Shown piece by piece: positions 44,239-54,300 of a stretch of DNA of 64,000 nucleotides. The notes beneath the pieces were generated by a model, which saw only the letters and a program-made list of their open reading frames with translations, did no database searches and was not told the DNA's origin. Numbering within the stretch: position 1 is the first letter of the stretch; each line of letters begins with the position of its first letter. The position numbers and the translations under genes are program-made. The DNA comes from CAZBEL01 sp964628055 (lineage in GTDB: Bacteria; Fidelibacterota; Marinisomatia; Marinisomatales; TCS56), in contig CAZVNL010000002.1 in assembly GCA_964628055.1 (NCBI GenBank), forward strand, positions 33,497-97,496, written 5' to 3'.

Positions 44239-45218
44239 GCGGAGTCTATTTCTACCTCGATTCTCCCTACGACAATCTTCCGGTGGTTCCGCAGGATGGG
44301 ATGGGCGTAGGCCCTTAGTGCGTTCAGGGTATTTTCGGTGATCAAGTTCAGGTGTTTCAAGACAGCCAGGGTAACGGCTGGTGAACAGCGCTGGTTACCG
44401 TCTAATATTTTGATGGCAATTCCGGCGGTTTTTCCTCCTGATGTCCGCAGGCCAATTCCTCGGACACCTTCACCCCCCGTCTTCGAGACAGCTTCCCCGG
44501 CCATCACTTCCATGAAGTCCGTATCAAACCGTTTCGTACCCCCAACTAAGTAGGGATGCGTAGTCATAGCCTTGTAGAGTACTTTCAGCTCCGGGTGTGC
44601 TCCCCTGGCCAGTTTTTGGTACATTCGTGCAATGCTCACCAGGGGTAGAAAGGGTACCGGCGCACTACAACCGTCAGTTCCCAGAGTGAATGTGTTCACC
44701 TCGGCGAACTTCCGTACCTGTTGGAAAATGGCCTGTTGCACTGGATGATCAGGATGTGTGTATCCTTTAAACTCGGCCTTTAGGTGTTTGGCCAGGGCGA
44801 GCATCCCGGCATGCTTTCCACTACAATTATTATGCAAGGGAGTGGGTTTTTGTTGGGCCCGGATCAAGGCCCAGCGGGTAGCTTGATGAAAAGGAAGGTG
44901 GGCTCCGCACTCGTAGGTCTCCAGCGTCAGTCCCAATTTGTTCATCATGGATTGGGCTACTTGGAGGTGTTTATTCTCGCCGCTGTGGGAGGCGCACATG
45001 AGGGCCAATTCTTCGGCGGTAAAACCGGCGGCCTCGGTGGCGCCGGCCAGGACCGCCGCGGAGGCCTGAAACGGTTTTAAGGTGGAGCGGGCACAGGTTG
45101 GAAAGTGCCGGTCTCCCACTTGCCATAAGACAGTTCCGTCTTCGTCAACAGCCACGGCATAAATGGAATGGCGACTTTCGACTTTGTCGCCGCGGAAAAT
45201 GTTAGCCTTAATTTCCAT
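44235..45218 (-). CDS. L-asparaginase, Rhizobium etli type II-like (ReAV family)
   Basis: A 327-residue asparaginase of the type found in Rhizobium etli, unrelated to the E. coli enzymes. Catalytic Ser and Lys are in RSTLKPFQ (~residue 44). The zinc-binding Cys and Lys are in CSGKHAGM, and the second Cys in DGCSAP. Further family segments are ALMCASHSGE and GIGLRTSGGKTAG. It converts asparagine to aspartate and ammonia. I chose ATG at 45218 (AGGCAG upstream) over an in-frame TTG ten codons earlier. No signal peptide is seen, so it is probably cytoplasmic. It overlaps the nuclease-like gene by four bases, which is odd for a metabolic enzyme. Confidence 0.9.
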   Translation of the reverse strand: MEIKANIFRGDKVESRHSIYAVAVDEDGTVLWQVGDRHFPTCARSTLKPFQASAAVLAGATEAAGFTAEELALMCASHSGENKHLQVAQSMMNKLGLTLETYECGAHLPFHQATRWALIRAQQKPTPLHNNCSGKHAGMLALAKHLKAEFKGYTHPDHPVQQAIFQQVRKFAEVNTFTLGTDGCSAPVPFLPLVSIARMYQKLARGAHPELKVLYKAMTTHPYLVGGTKRFDTDFMEVMAGEAVSKTGGEGVRGIGLRTSGGKTAGIAIKILDGNQRCSPAVTLAVLKHLNLITENTLNALRAYAHPILRNHRKIVVGRIEVEIDSA

Positions 45219-45272
45219 AATCAACTGCCTGTTTATTGGTGTTTGCAAATTGTGGTCACCGGGATTTCAACC

Positions 45273-46091
45273 TCAATTAACCACCTGGGAAACAAACATG
45301 AATTGGTAGCCCTCCTGTTCCAATTCGGGAATGGCCTTCTTAATCACGTTGAGCGTGTTCTTGCGAGCATGTCCCACCCCAATGGCCACTCCTTTTTGCC
45401 GGGCCTTCTCGGCCAGTTCATCTAATTGTAATCGGATGAGATCGGGGTCATTATCGTTGTCCAGGAAGACATGACGCCGGTTGGTAGGTACCCCCAACTT
45501 GCGCATGGTGGTTTCGGCCACGGTTTTAGGGGTGGTTCGGCTGTCCACAAAATATTTCCCCAAATCTTTCAATACTCCCCCCACGATGCTCATGACCCGT
45601 TTATCGGCCGTGGCACGGGACCCCTGGTGATTATTCATCCCGACGGCACCAGTGATGAGTTGAAGGGCCTTCTTTACCCGACGTTCAATTTCCTGGCTGG
45701 TTTGGGAAGGCCCAATGATGTACTCTTCTTCGCCATAAGTGGGCGTATTTGTCTCCATGGGCATGTGGACGATTACCTCGTAGCCTTCGGCGTGGGCTTT
45801 CTGGGCAAAGGATTGGCTGAACTCATGACCGGGAATGATGCTAAAGGTTATGGGGGTTTTCAGAACTAAAAAGCCGTCTGAAATGGCATCGTTGCGGTAC
45901 CCAAAGTCGTCAATGATGAGCGCTATTTTACCTGCCACAGGGGGCGCTGGTTTAGGAGGAAGTACCTCCTCTGGCAGAGGACGAGTTTTTAGTTCCCGTA
46001 GGGTGAAAATCAGGGCAATCGTCAACCCCACTACTACGATGAGTAAGAAAAGGATGATATTGGTCTGGAGACGGTTAGCTGGTTTGGTCAT
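45273..46091 (-). CDS. Divergent polysaccharide deacetylase
   Basis: A 272-residue protein with an N-terminal membrane anchor (residues ~11-31, IILFLLIVVVGLTIALIF) and a Pro-rich linker. A NodB-like domain of the divergent family follows: ALIIDDFGYR, TFSIIPGH, VIVHMPMET, GAVGMNNHQGSRAT and DSRTTPKT. It probably removes acetyl or other acyl groups from a cell-wall or surface glycan at the periplasmic face. It is related to the E. coli YibQ group, sometimes found with envelope peptidases. It follows the PorV-like gene 46107-46982 by 15 bases. Enzyme activity is inferred. Confidence 0.88.
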   Translation of the reverse strand: MTKPANRLQTNIILFLLIVVVGLTIALIFTLRELKTRPLPEEVLPPKPAPPVAGKIALIIDDFGYRNDAISDGFLVLKTPITFSIIPGHEFSQSFAQKAHAEGYEVIVHMPMETNTPTYGEEEYIIGPSQTSQEIERRVKKALQLITGAVGMNNHQGSRATADKRVMSIVGGVLKDLGKYFVDSRTTPKTVAETTMRKLGVPTNRRHVFLDNDNDPDLIRLQLDELAEKARQKGVAIGVGHARKNTLNVIKKAIPELEQEGYQFMFVSQVVN

Positions 46092-46106
46092 TGCGTGTTT
46101 AAGTAG

Positions 46107-46982
46107 TTACGGCAATCGTATGGCAATGTCCAGGCTTTGTGGCAATCCTAATCCCTGGGAGCCAAATTGTATCCCGTAATGCAACTGGTAGATTCCCCAA
46201 CGGAAACCGAAGCCACCCCCAATTGCTACGACCTTTCGAGAAAGCCGGGTACTCAATTGAACGGTGAGTCGTTGCCATTGGGTAGATCCTCCAATAAGCA
46301 GGATGCCTCCTGGTACCTGGGAGGACCATTCCCCAGTGACGAGAACGGTATGGGAAAACGTAGGGGCTACCCGTTGATAGCGGCCCCCAACCAAGAATCT
46401 TAAGGGCAGCTTGGGAACCTGCGTTTGCAGGGGTGACATAGCGCCTAAGTTCAACATAGAGGCCCCAACTGTTAGACGTTTGGTCACGGTACGATTCACG
46501 CCTATGTCCAAGGCGAAACCGGTAGAAGATTCCGTGTAGACTTCCATGGTAATGAGCCTTACGGCGCTACCCATTGTCAGCCGGCCTATTTTCCAGGAGG
46601 CCAGCCCTTCCACGGTGATGCCGAAGGCGCCGAATTGTGACCGGGGCGCGTCAGTGGGTGTATTCGTCCGGAGTTCCAGGCCTCGGATTCCCAGGTAGCG
46701 GGCGCGCAGGCCACCATACCCGAAACGCGTTGGCCAGGCAGCAAAAAATGTGGATGTCCGGCTGTCTACCAACCAACGTCCGTAGGTGAAATTAATTTCA
46801 GGAGTAGCGCTATTTGTAGCTAAAAGGGCCGGGTTAACGATGTTCAGACTGGGGGCGGTGACCTGGGCGCCTAAAGATAGTTCTTGCGCACTGGCCGGAA
46901 CCGTCAAAAATTGGGTGCCCACAGCTCCCAAACAACTCAAACCGACCAGTAGAGAAAAGGAGCGTTTAAAAATGGAAAGCAT
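46107..46982 (-). CDS. PorV/PorQ-like barrel protein
   Basis: A 291-residue protein with a signal peptide ending VPASA before Gln. Residues ~40-60 read TAPSLNIVNPALLATNSATP, which resembles the N-P-A motif of PorV/PorQ proteins, and the rest is barrel-like (FGAFGITVEGLASWKIGRL, FGFRWGIYQLHYGIQFG). I start it at ATG 46982 within the end of the preceding PorV-like gene, overlapping it by 17 bases. It is the second of two adjacent PorV-like genes; it could be PorQ-like or a diverged copy. The family assignment is tentative. Confidence 0.65.
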   Translation of the reverse strand: MLSIFKRSFSLLVGLSCLGAVGTQFLTVPASAQELSLGAQVTAPSLNIVNPALLATNSATPEINFTYGRWLVDSRTSTFFAAWPTRFGYGGLRARYLGIRGLELRTNTPTDAPRSQFGAFGITVEGLASWKIGRLTMGSAVRLITMEVYTESSTGFALDIGVNRTVTKRLTVGASMLNLGAMSPLQTQVPKLPLRFLVGGRYQRVAPTFSHTVLVTGEWSSQVPGGILLIGGSTQWQRLTVQLSTRLSRKVVAIGGGFGFRWGIYQLHYGIQFGSQGLGLPQSLDIAIRLP

Positions 46983-47934
46983 AAGTAAAAACATGGGTCA
47001 GACCCGTGGTCATGGTGGCCGGTTCGATTACCAGCGCATAGTCTAAAAAGGCATCCTGTTTTTTAATGAAAGTGTAGTTCATCCCCAGCCCCACGGCCAG
47101 ATGTCCGTTCCCAATACCAGCACGTAAAAAATAATTTTCCCGGAAAGCATACTCCAACCCTGCCCGGAGGGTATATCCCAGGATTTCGACGCCACTGGTA
47201 ATAACCCCTACATCACCTACCAGATACAAACTCCGGTATTGATAGTTGGTCCCCAGGCGGTACAGGGTGGGGAAGTTTTCTTTGTACACCCGACCACGCT
47301 CGGCGAAAACATTTCCTGTATTCCACTGGTAATTCGAATTTAAATCCTTGATCATAAAAGCCAGCGTCATCCCTTTTATGGGTTGTGACATCATCCCCAC
47401 ATCAAAACCGATCCCTTTCCCCGTTAGCTGACTGTTATTCATGGGGAGTTGGTTGTAGAGAATTTTTACGTTGATGCCCACGGCCAGCCAGGAGCTCAGC
47501 TTTTGAGCAAAGCTGAGATAAACGGCATTCTCACTGGTGGAAAGGGATTGTGTCTTTTCTCCAGAGCTGGTGCGTCCGTCGATGCCATCCACGCCGGCGC
47601 TTACCCAGGCGACGCCCAGGCCCGCCGTGGGGGGTAGGTGCGTAGCAAAGCTGGTGGTGATAAAACGCCGGTCCAGGGCTAGAAAATGGTAGCTGAAGGA
47701 GGCCTGTTTAGAAGGTAAGAAAGCGACTCCGGCGGGGTTGTGGTAGGCCGTAAAACCGTGATCCAGTTCCGCCGTAAAGCCTCCCCCCATGGCCAGGGAA
47801 CGGGCCGTGGTTCCCAGGCGTAAGAAAGCGCCTGAATAACCGGCATAATCTGCAGCCCGTACCGGGAACTGAAAGATAAGGAGATAAAATATGATCAGGT
47901 TTTGGGGGAGTAGGAATCTCCTGGGACGCGACAT
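46966..47934 (-). CDS. PorV/PorQ family outer-membrane protein
   Basis: A 322-residue barrel with a signal peptide ending FPVRA. The PorV/PorQ motif is clear: GAFLRLGTTARSLAMGGGF then YHNPAGVAFLPSKQ. The rest alternates strands ending LTHVFTYAFHF. PorV carries cargo between the SprA channel and the sortase-like PorU. Here it lies four genes downstream of sprA on the same strand, two bases after a T9SS-sorted propeller gene, so it is the best candidate for the system's main PorV. Its start at 47934 follows the propeller stop. Confidence 0.88.
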   Translation of the reverse strand: MSRPRRFLLPQNLIIFYLLIFQFPVRAADYAGYSGAFLRLGTTARSLAMGGGFTAELDHGFTAYHNPAGVAFLPSKQASFSYHFLALDRRFITTSFATHLPPTAGLGVAWVSAGVDGIDGRTSSGEKTQSLSTSENAVYLSFAQKLSSWLAVGINVKILYNQLPMNNSQLTGKGIGFDVGMMSQPIKGMTLAFMIKDLNSNYQWNTGNVFAERGRVYKENFPTLYRLGTNYQYRSLYLVGDVGVITSGVEILGYTLRAGLEYAFRENYFLRAGIGNGHLAVGLGMNYTFIKKQDAFLDYALVIEPATMTTGLTHVFTYAFHF

Positions 47935-47936
47935 AG

Positions 47937-49619
47937 TTATTTCACCACGATGAGTTTTAACCAGTGATTGGAAGGGGTTTCGGCCAGGGTTTTGGAGAAT
48001 TTGAGATTGATGAAGTACACCCCGTTATCCACCAGACGGCCCTGGAAATCGCGTCCGTTCCACTTCAGAGCACCAGCCGTGGCTGATTGGCGATTGTATT
48101 TTTCAAAGTACACCTTTTCCATGGCAAAGTTATAAACGTGCATTTCCACGATGGAAGAAGCCACGGGACCGGTGTGAAAGTGAATATAACCCTCACCGTT
48201 GAGCACATTGTGTGAAAGGGGTGAAAAGGGATTGGGATAGACGTACACTTGTAGGGAGTCGTAGTTGGCGCGGTAGATGGTCCAGGCGCTGCCGTGGAGG
48301 TCGGTAGACCGGGCGACACCGTCGAGCGTCCCAATCCAGAGTAAATCGCTGGTTCCATAAATGTGCCGTTTGTCCAGGGCCACCGTTAGAACTTCATCGC
48401 CTAGGATTTCATCTCCCTTTAAGGATATGAGTTGCTTGGCCGGTTTAAACCTGGCCCAGGTGTTGCCATCGAGGGATTTCCAGAGCCCGCTTTCAGCCGC
48501 CACCAGGATGAGGGGGTCGCCAGACGTACTGGCGGTAAGGTTGTATGCTCGTTCTCCTAATAGGGTAGAATACCAGGTGGGCCCATCGTTCAAAGTATAG
48601 CTCACCCCCCGTTGCTCGCCTGCAATGTCAGAGTTCACCGTGGCTGCCCAGATGGTTCTTTGGTTCCCCTGGCGCTGTAACGCTAAGCCCACAACGAAGT
48701 TGCCCGAAAGCCCATCTTGAGGATAGGCATAATGTTCCCAGTTTACACATCCCTGGGGTCCCATGATCCCCCGGTTAATCCCGTTAGCGGTTCCCACCCA
48801 GATAGTGTCGTTATACGTCAGGATAGAAAAGGCTTTGTGGTTGTGATTACCGCCGTCCTGCGGATCCCGGGGGTTCAGATAAAAGTCTTTTAAAACATTT
48901 TGATTACCAATCATTTCATAGGCATCGGCGTCACAGGTGGCTAATTCCTCCTGATTGTCCATGGGTAGGGGGACCCGTTCCCAACTACCGTCAGAGAGTT
49001 TGTAACGACGCAACCCCCCCGCCCAACTCGCCGTCCAGAGGTAGTAGACATCTACCCAGATGCCCGTCTCTGAATAGCCCCCACTAAAAGCCATATCGTA
49101 GGTCACGTTCATTTGGGGTACGGTGATGGGTAACGCGGCCACAAAACCGATATCCCCGAAGGGAATTGTATCCGCATCGGCGAGATCCGTTGGTTGGTCA
49201 TAATAGAGCCAGGTGACAACCGAGTCGGTGGAATTGGAGGCGTAGACCACTCCATTCCCCACGGGTACGTCATCCCGGACAATGGCCAGGGCTACAAATA
49301 ACTTGTTGCCCGTCGCGGCGATGGCGGAGACGCCTCCCTCCGGTAATAGTTGGGTCGGACTTTTATTGGTGAGATTGGCAGTAGTCATGAAGGTTTGGAT
49401 TGTTACTGAATCAAGTAAGACCGAGAGCCCATTACCTGTTCCTAGCCAGACCAGGGAGTCACTCTGTAGACGGATTTCAGACACAACGTTACTGGTTAAG
49501 CCGTAGTGTTGTAGGCTATCGGTAGCTTGGCTTCGGAGCGTATAGCGGGTGGGGACGATGCGGAGGGGCTGGGCGAAAGTCAATCCCCCAATAAGGAGTA
49601 GGAATAAGGGAATTCTCAT
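47937..49619 (-). CDS. T9SS-sorted beta-propeller protein
   Basis: A 560-residue secreted protein with a signal peptide ending LTFA before Gln. The body is built from repeated propeller blades of the two-component-regulator type: GTGNGLSVL, NKLFVALAI, TIWVGTANGIN, RTIWAATVN, DLLWIGTLDGVARS. The C-terminus, VYPNPFSPLSHNV through NGVYFINLKF, is a T9SS sorting domain. It overlaps the upstream lipoprotein gene by four bases and is followed by the PorV gene. It is a surface-displayed binding protein rather than an enzyme, as far as can be seen. Confidence 0.82.
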   Translation of the reverse strand: MRIPLFLLLIGGLTFAQPLRIVPTRYTLRSQATDSLQHYGLTSNVVSEIRLQSDSLVWLGTGNGLSVLLDSVTIQTFMTTANLTNKSPTQLLPEGGVSAIAATGNKLFVALAIVRDDVPVGNGVVYASNSTDSVVTWLYYDQPTDLADADTIPFGDIGFVAALPITVPQMNVTYDMAFSGGYSETGIWVDVYYLWTASWAGGLRRYKLSDGSWERVPLPMDNQEELATCDADAYEMIGNQNVLKDFYLNPRDPQDGGNHNHKAFSILTYNDTIWVGTANGINRGIMGPQGCVNWEHYAYPQDGLSGNFVVGLALQRQGNQRTIWAATVNSDIAGEQRGVSYTLNDGPTWYSTLLGERAYNLTASTSGDPLILVAAESGLWKSLDGNTWARFKPAKQLISLKGDEILGDEVLTVALDKRHIYGTSDLLWIGTLDGVARSTDLHGSAWTIYRANYDSLQVYVYPNPFSPLSHNVLNGEGYIHFHTGPVASSIVEMHVYNFAMEKVYFEKYNRQSATAGALKWNGRDFQGRLVDNGVYFINLKFSKTLAETPSNHWLKLIVVK

Positions 49620-50440
49620 TCGATTATCACCAGGTCATGAGAGTAAGGGTCGGAGACGATGCCGGAATAGTCCCGGGCATAGAAAATAGCGTGGTAAGTA
49701 CCGGTAGGATTGTTGTGATCAATAGTAATCAACCGGGAGAATTTTCCATCGGAGGCTACTTCATCCCATAAGTACTGCTCTGAAACCGTATTCCCGTCGT
49801 CGTATAAAGAGATAGGACTCCCGCTGGAAAAGGTGCTGTCGGGTTTTTGAAACATGAGGTAGACAGTTTGGACATCTTCGATTCCATTGGGATCGGTGAC
49901 CTCTACGATCATGGGGCTAATGGTAAGACTGTCAGGGCCAGGAAGGCGCATGGTATCGGGCATGCTTACACTAAGGATCACCGGGCCAAGATTGGTTACA
50001 GAAAAGGAAGCCGTTTTTGCTTGGACACTCCCCCGATAATGGGCCCGGATTTTTACGTACACGAGTCCCGTATCCGTTGCCGTAAGGGTATGGCGTAGAA
50101 TGGTGTCGTTGTTGGTTACCTGGATGGCCCAGAGATCATCATCGCGAAGAATATCCCCGTGGGTCCCATCGTCGAAGAGAGTGAGTGTGTCTGGGACCGA
50201 TGAAGTATCGCTGCCGAACCATAGAGCTTTTATTGAATCCAAAACTTCGTTCTGGTACTTGGGTTCGACGAAGGCTGCCACATATATCCGGTTGGCGCCC
50301 GGTTGAAAATCAAACTGGATGTAAGTGATGGCAGGGATGGTTTCAGTTTTGTCAGTAGGCCCCGGGCAGCCCACAAAGATGAGCACCGCGTTAAGGATGA
50401 AGAAATACCGCATGGGAGTAAAATACTGAGGATATCTCAT
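49616..50440 (-). CDS. Ig-like lipoprotein
   Basis: A 274-residue lipoprotein with lipobox FVGC (Cys ~25). Residues ~35-155 and ~160-270 form two Ig-like modules. Each carries a LFDDGTHGDILRDDDLWA- or LYDDGNTVSEQ-type acidic loop, seen in FCB surface and T9SS-associated proteins. It overlaps the upstream cyclase gene and the downstream propeller gene by four bases each. I keep the ATG at 50440 because of the coupled ATGA overlap; a later ATG at 50413 would also give a signal peptide. It may be a periplasmic adaptor of the secretion locus. Confidence 0.72.
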   Translation of the reverse strand: MRYPQYFTPMRYFFILNAVLIFVGCPGPTDKTETIPAITYIQFDFQPGANRIYVAAFVEPKYQNEVLDSIKALWFGSDTSSVPDTLTLFDDGTHGDILRDDDLWAIQVTNNDTILRHTLTATDTGLVYVKIRAHYRGSVQAKTASFSVTNLGPVILSVSMPDTMRLPGPDSLTISPMIVEVTDPNGIEDVQTVYLMFQKPDSTFSSGSPISLYDDGNTVSEQYLWDEVASDGKFSRLITIDHNNPTGTYHAIFYARDYSGIVSDPYSHDLVIIE

Positions 50441-51351
50441 TTAATACCATAAATATGATGGATCAATAAAGTCCCCACTTGTTGCAAGCTGGCGGCGGAG
50501 CAATTCCGGGGAATATCTTCCCGGGTGTGCCAGTAATTCACCCCTTCGGAGGGATACTGGAAATCGATAATATCTACAGCCGGGATGCCAGCTACTTCGT
50601 ACAAAGGAACATGGTCGTCAAAGATGGTGCTCTCGATGTGATTTTTGAAGGCGGGGAGTTTTAGCCGCCGAGCGAGAGACCAGAGGCTCTTTACCAGGGC
50701 AGGATTCTGGCGGAATGAATACCGTTCGATGGGGAGTTGCAGATAGGCATCGCCCACCATATCCAGGATGATGGCGGCTTCTGGTTTGGGGTCCGGGACG
50801 TTTTTCGCAAAATAGAGCGATCCCTGGGCGAAGCTCCGGGGGTTACCGCGGGCTCCTAAATCTTCACCATCGAAGAAGGCCATGGTAACACCGACGGGAG
50901 GCGGTGTTTGTTTAAAAATGCGGGCCATTTCAAGGAGGACAGCCACGCCACTAGCCCCGTCGTTGGCTCCCACGATGGGACGGTTCTGCCAGACCGGATC
51001 CGGGTCCTGATCGGCCCAAGGACGCGTGTCCCAGTGTGCTCCCAAGAGGAATTGGCGCTTGGCCTGTGAATTGAACTGAGCAATAACGTTGGTGAGCTGG
51101 TAGGTTTTCCCTTCCACGGTTTCCGTGTACTCAAAAGATTGATGGAATACCGTATCCGCTAGAGGAGTTAATTGTTCGGTTAGGTAGTTCAAACCGGCTT
51201 GGTGACCCTGGGAGCCGGGGTTGCGGGGACCTAGAGCACACTGCTCCTGTAACTTCTGGAAAGCTCGTTCACCATCGAACGGGGGGGTGGGAGTGCCGCA
51301 ACCAGCATGCAGCAAGACCAGGAGCAATCCGTAGAACAAACGGGTCAGCAT
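50437..51351 (-). CDS. Probable glutaminyl-peptide cyclotransferase, M28 family lipoprotein
   Basis: A 304-residue lipoprotein (lipobox LLHAGC). It has the zinc-dependent M28/type II cyclase fold. LLGAHWDTRPWADQDP is followed by GANDGASGVAVLLEMAR with the metal Asp, then AFFDGEDLG and DDHVPLYEVAGIPAVDII with the metal His. The motif YWHTREDIPRNC matches the WHT-x-x-D end of animal and Bacteroidota cyclases. It would convert N-terminal Gln to pyroglutamate on exported proteins. Many signal peptides in this window leave Gln first, supporting that role. I use ATG 51351; a TTG eight codons earlier overlaps the sprA stop. An aminopeptidase role cannot be ruled out. Confidence 0.82.
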   Translation of the reverse strand: MLTRLFYGLLLVLLHAGCGTPTPPFDGERAFQKLQEQCALGPRNPGSQGHQAGLNYLTEQLTPLADTVFHQSFEYTETVEGKTYQLTNVIAQFNSQAKRQFLLGAHWDTRPWADQDPDPVWQNRPIVGANDGASGVAVLLEMARIFKQTPPPVGVTMAFFDGEDLGARGNPRSFAQGSLYFAKNVPDPKPEAAIILDMVGDAYLQLPIERYSFRQNPALVKSLWSLARRLKLPAFKNHIESTIFDDHVPLYEVAGIPAVDIIDFQYPSEGVNYWHTREDIPRNCSAASLQQVGTLLIHHIYGIK

Positions 51352-51358
51352 TTTGCCA

Positions 51359-54300
51359 TTATCCACTAATTGCAATATTCACGTCAAATCCGAAGTCACG
51401 GTCGATTTTCCGTCCGGTTGTTTCCGTCTTGTTTTCACGATATTCATATACCAATCCCCCGGAGACCCGGGAAGTGAAGGAGTAGGAAATGCGTAAACCC
51501 GCTTTCCAGCCGGTGTTCACATTTTGGGTGAATGTAATTCCCCCGTCACCACTTTGCTTAGTCCGGCTTTCACTCATATCGAGATTGAAGGTGAAATTAA
51601 CCGTATTTTGAATATTGATATCGTTAAAATAAATCAGGGGAATACGGATACCGCCCCGGTGGCTATAGTTGGAAGTGGCATTGGTGGATTTTTCTTCCGA
51701 GACCCTGATTCCGCCATTGGTGGATATTTCCACCTTGCGGGATTGGTTGTGACGGATCGTGAGGGAAATGCCCTTTTTCAGGTTCATGGTCAGGCCCACG
51801 AGGGGAGCAAAACTGATTTTTTTCTTGGAGGAGCGTTCGAATTCCTGGTACTCGGCAATGAAATTGTCCAGACCGAAAAGGGGCATGGCGGGACCCTCGA
51901 AATTCTCGAATTGCCAGGCGTGGGATTCATTTCCACTGAAGCCGTGTTCCAGGGAAGCCGACCGGGCCACTAATTTGAATAAAGGCCACTTTTCCAACCC
52001 TGACCAGCGGAGATTCCAGCCAAAAAACGGGAAGCCCTTTTCCAACATTTTTCCATAAGATAGATAATCCCGGGTCATGGTTCGCTGCTCCACGTTGGAA
52101 CTGGAGATGGTAGTGGAGACATTTTCGGTGAAAATGAAAGAGGTGCTGATATTGCGACTGAAGTTGATCCCCGAACGGAGAGACAGGTCGCGTTTATGGT
52201 CCCAGGTACCCACATTGCTCCCAACGGTGACCGTGTCATAGGGCAGACCATGTTCGGGCAGCCAACCGAAACGGTACCCAAGGGGTACGTCCCCTTGTAC
52301 GCCTCGGCTGGTCCGGTTCAAGTTTTCGGTGTAAGTGAAATTGATCGGGCTGACTTTTTTCATCACCGTGTGCAGTTTAGTCAAGACAGGAATTTCCTTT
52401 TGCGCAGGTTTAGTTTCCGGTTTAGGTGCCGTGCTGGGCCTTGGTCTTCGACGCCGCCGGGAGGGGGGAGGCGCTTTGGCAGGGGGCTTGTAAAAGAGTT
52501 CGATTATTTGCGTGGGAACCAAACTTAAACTGGAGGAGAAACGCAACTGCGTACCGATGTTGGCCCCGTTGATATTACTGGTGCGTTCCTTATTCCAACG
52601 ATACCCGGCGGAATAGTTGAACTTAGGCCGGAGCCAACTAATTAGCGTCGGATTGAAAGACGCGGAGAGATTTTCGGAGATGTTGGTCACAATACCAGGG
52701 TCCAGATCCCTTAGAGCCATCCAGGCATAGCCACGATAATCCCGCAGATCACTTTTCATGGAACGGGAGTATTTACTTTTGACATTGTCGGTGAGGTTGT
52801 AATCCAGGGAAAAGTTCCGGTTCAGCCCTAAGTTGTAAACGTCGGGCGCACGCCCCCCAATGCGTTTCAGAACCTGGGTTAGTTTTTCGCTGACATCCAG
52901 GTTCGTATTGATAGTCTGGGGTGAGTAGTACAAATGTAACGCGGCGATTTTAATTCCCAACCAGGGAACGGGGCTCAACCACTTGAAGGGAGTGATATAA
53001 TTATCCCGGCTAAAGGGGAAGGAATAATTAATTTTCCCGCTGTAGGATTCGTTCAACACTTCGGAGTTGTTAATATTGGAAGCGATGCTTTTAGCGGCGG
53101 AGAGACTGGTCTTGATGCGATCCAGAGTGTATTTAATAAGCCGGTTGTCGGATTTACTGGTCTTTGCAATGGAGGTGCTGAAAGTGATGCCTTGAGATTG
53201 GGTGAGGAGTGAATCGGGTACGTTTTTTTGGTTCAGCGGGATATCACTGTCAGGATAATACTTAGGTCGTCTGATAGAACGGTTGAAAGCTGCGTTCATG
53301 GGGATGGATAGACCCCAGGATTTGGGCAAGAGTTTATGGAATTGTAGCGTTGTGTTAATATTTATTTTTTCCTGGGTACTGTTTTTCCCTAACCGTTGCT
53401 GCAGCACATGGAAATCGGCGCCCTGACGGTTGTAAACGAAGTTGGTCTGGGCGATATCGGCCAAGTTGAAGCGGGATTGAATACGCATGGCCACACCCTT
53501 GTCCTTTTTAACACCGCTGAGGCGGAGTTCGTCTAACCAGATTTCACCCGTCACGGGTTCATTGCCAGTATTGTGCACGCCCACGAGAAAATATTGGATT
53601 CGTGACAGCGCTGGTTTACCTACGATGCGGAGATATTTCCCTGTTTTGTTTCCGTTTTCATCCGTCCACCAGTATTCGATTAAATTATCTTTAAAACTCA
53701 CGCTGTCCGTTTCCCTAAACTTGATTACGTTGTCGGCATTCTGGATTTTCAAGCGTGCCAACCAGTTGAGGTCTAAATTGACGGCATTGCGGTCTTTGGT
53801 TTCGTCCCAGCCCTGGTAAACGGGTTGGTTCAATTCGTAATACGCGTCGCCGAACCCGAAACGCAGGAAGAAATTCACTTGGGTTTCGTTTTCACCAATC
53901 CAGGGACTATCTTCCCCGTAGACGAACATTTTCATTCGACGATAAGTGAGGTAGCTTTTGGCCCGGTCGCCACTGAGTTGGACCAGGGTTTTCATGGCCG
54001 CGCCACGGTAGTCCGGGGGGAGGTCGGTAAACTCCATGACTAAGGATTGTTCTTTGGATCGGATTTCGTTAATCCGGTCGTATTCCCCTTTCACTCCCCG
54101 GGGTGGTATATAAGAAGGGTTATCCTCGGTGTTTACCAAAGAAATGGCAAAGATGCTGTCGGCATTTTCTTGTTTGAAGACATTTGTTGAATCGGCCGTG
54201 ATTCCTAGTTCCTGCCATTCGTTGCCGACCAATTCCATTTTGGCGATTTTTACCGTAGCCGTGGTATCGCCATTGAGGGCTCCCACGTTAGAAATCGCCA

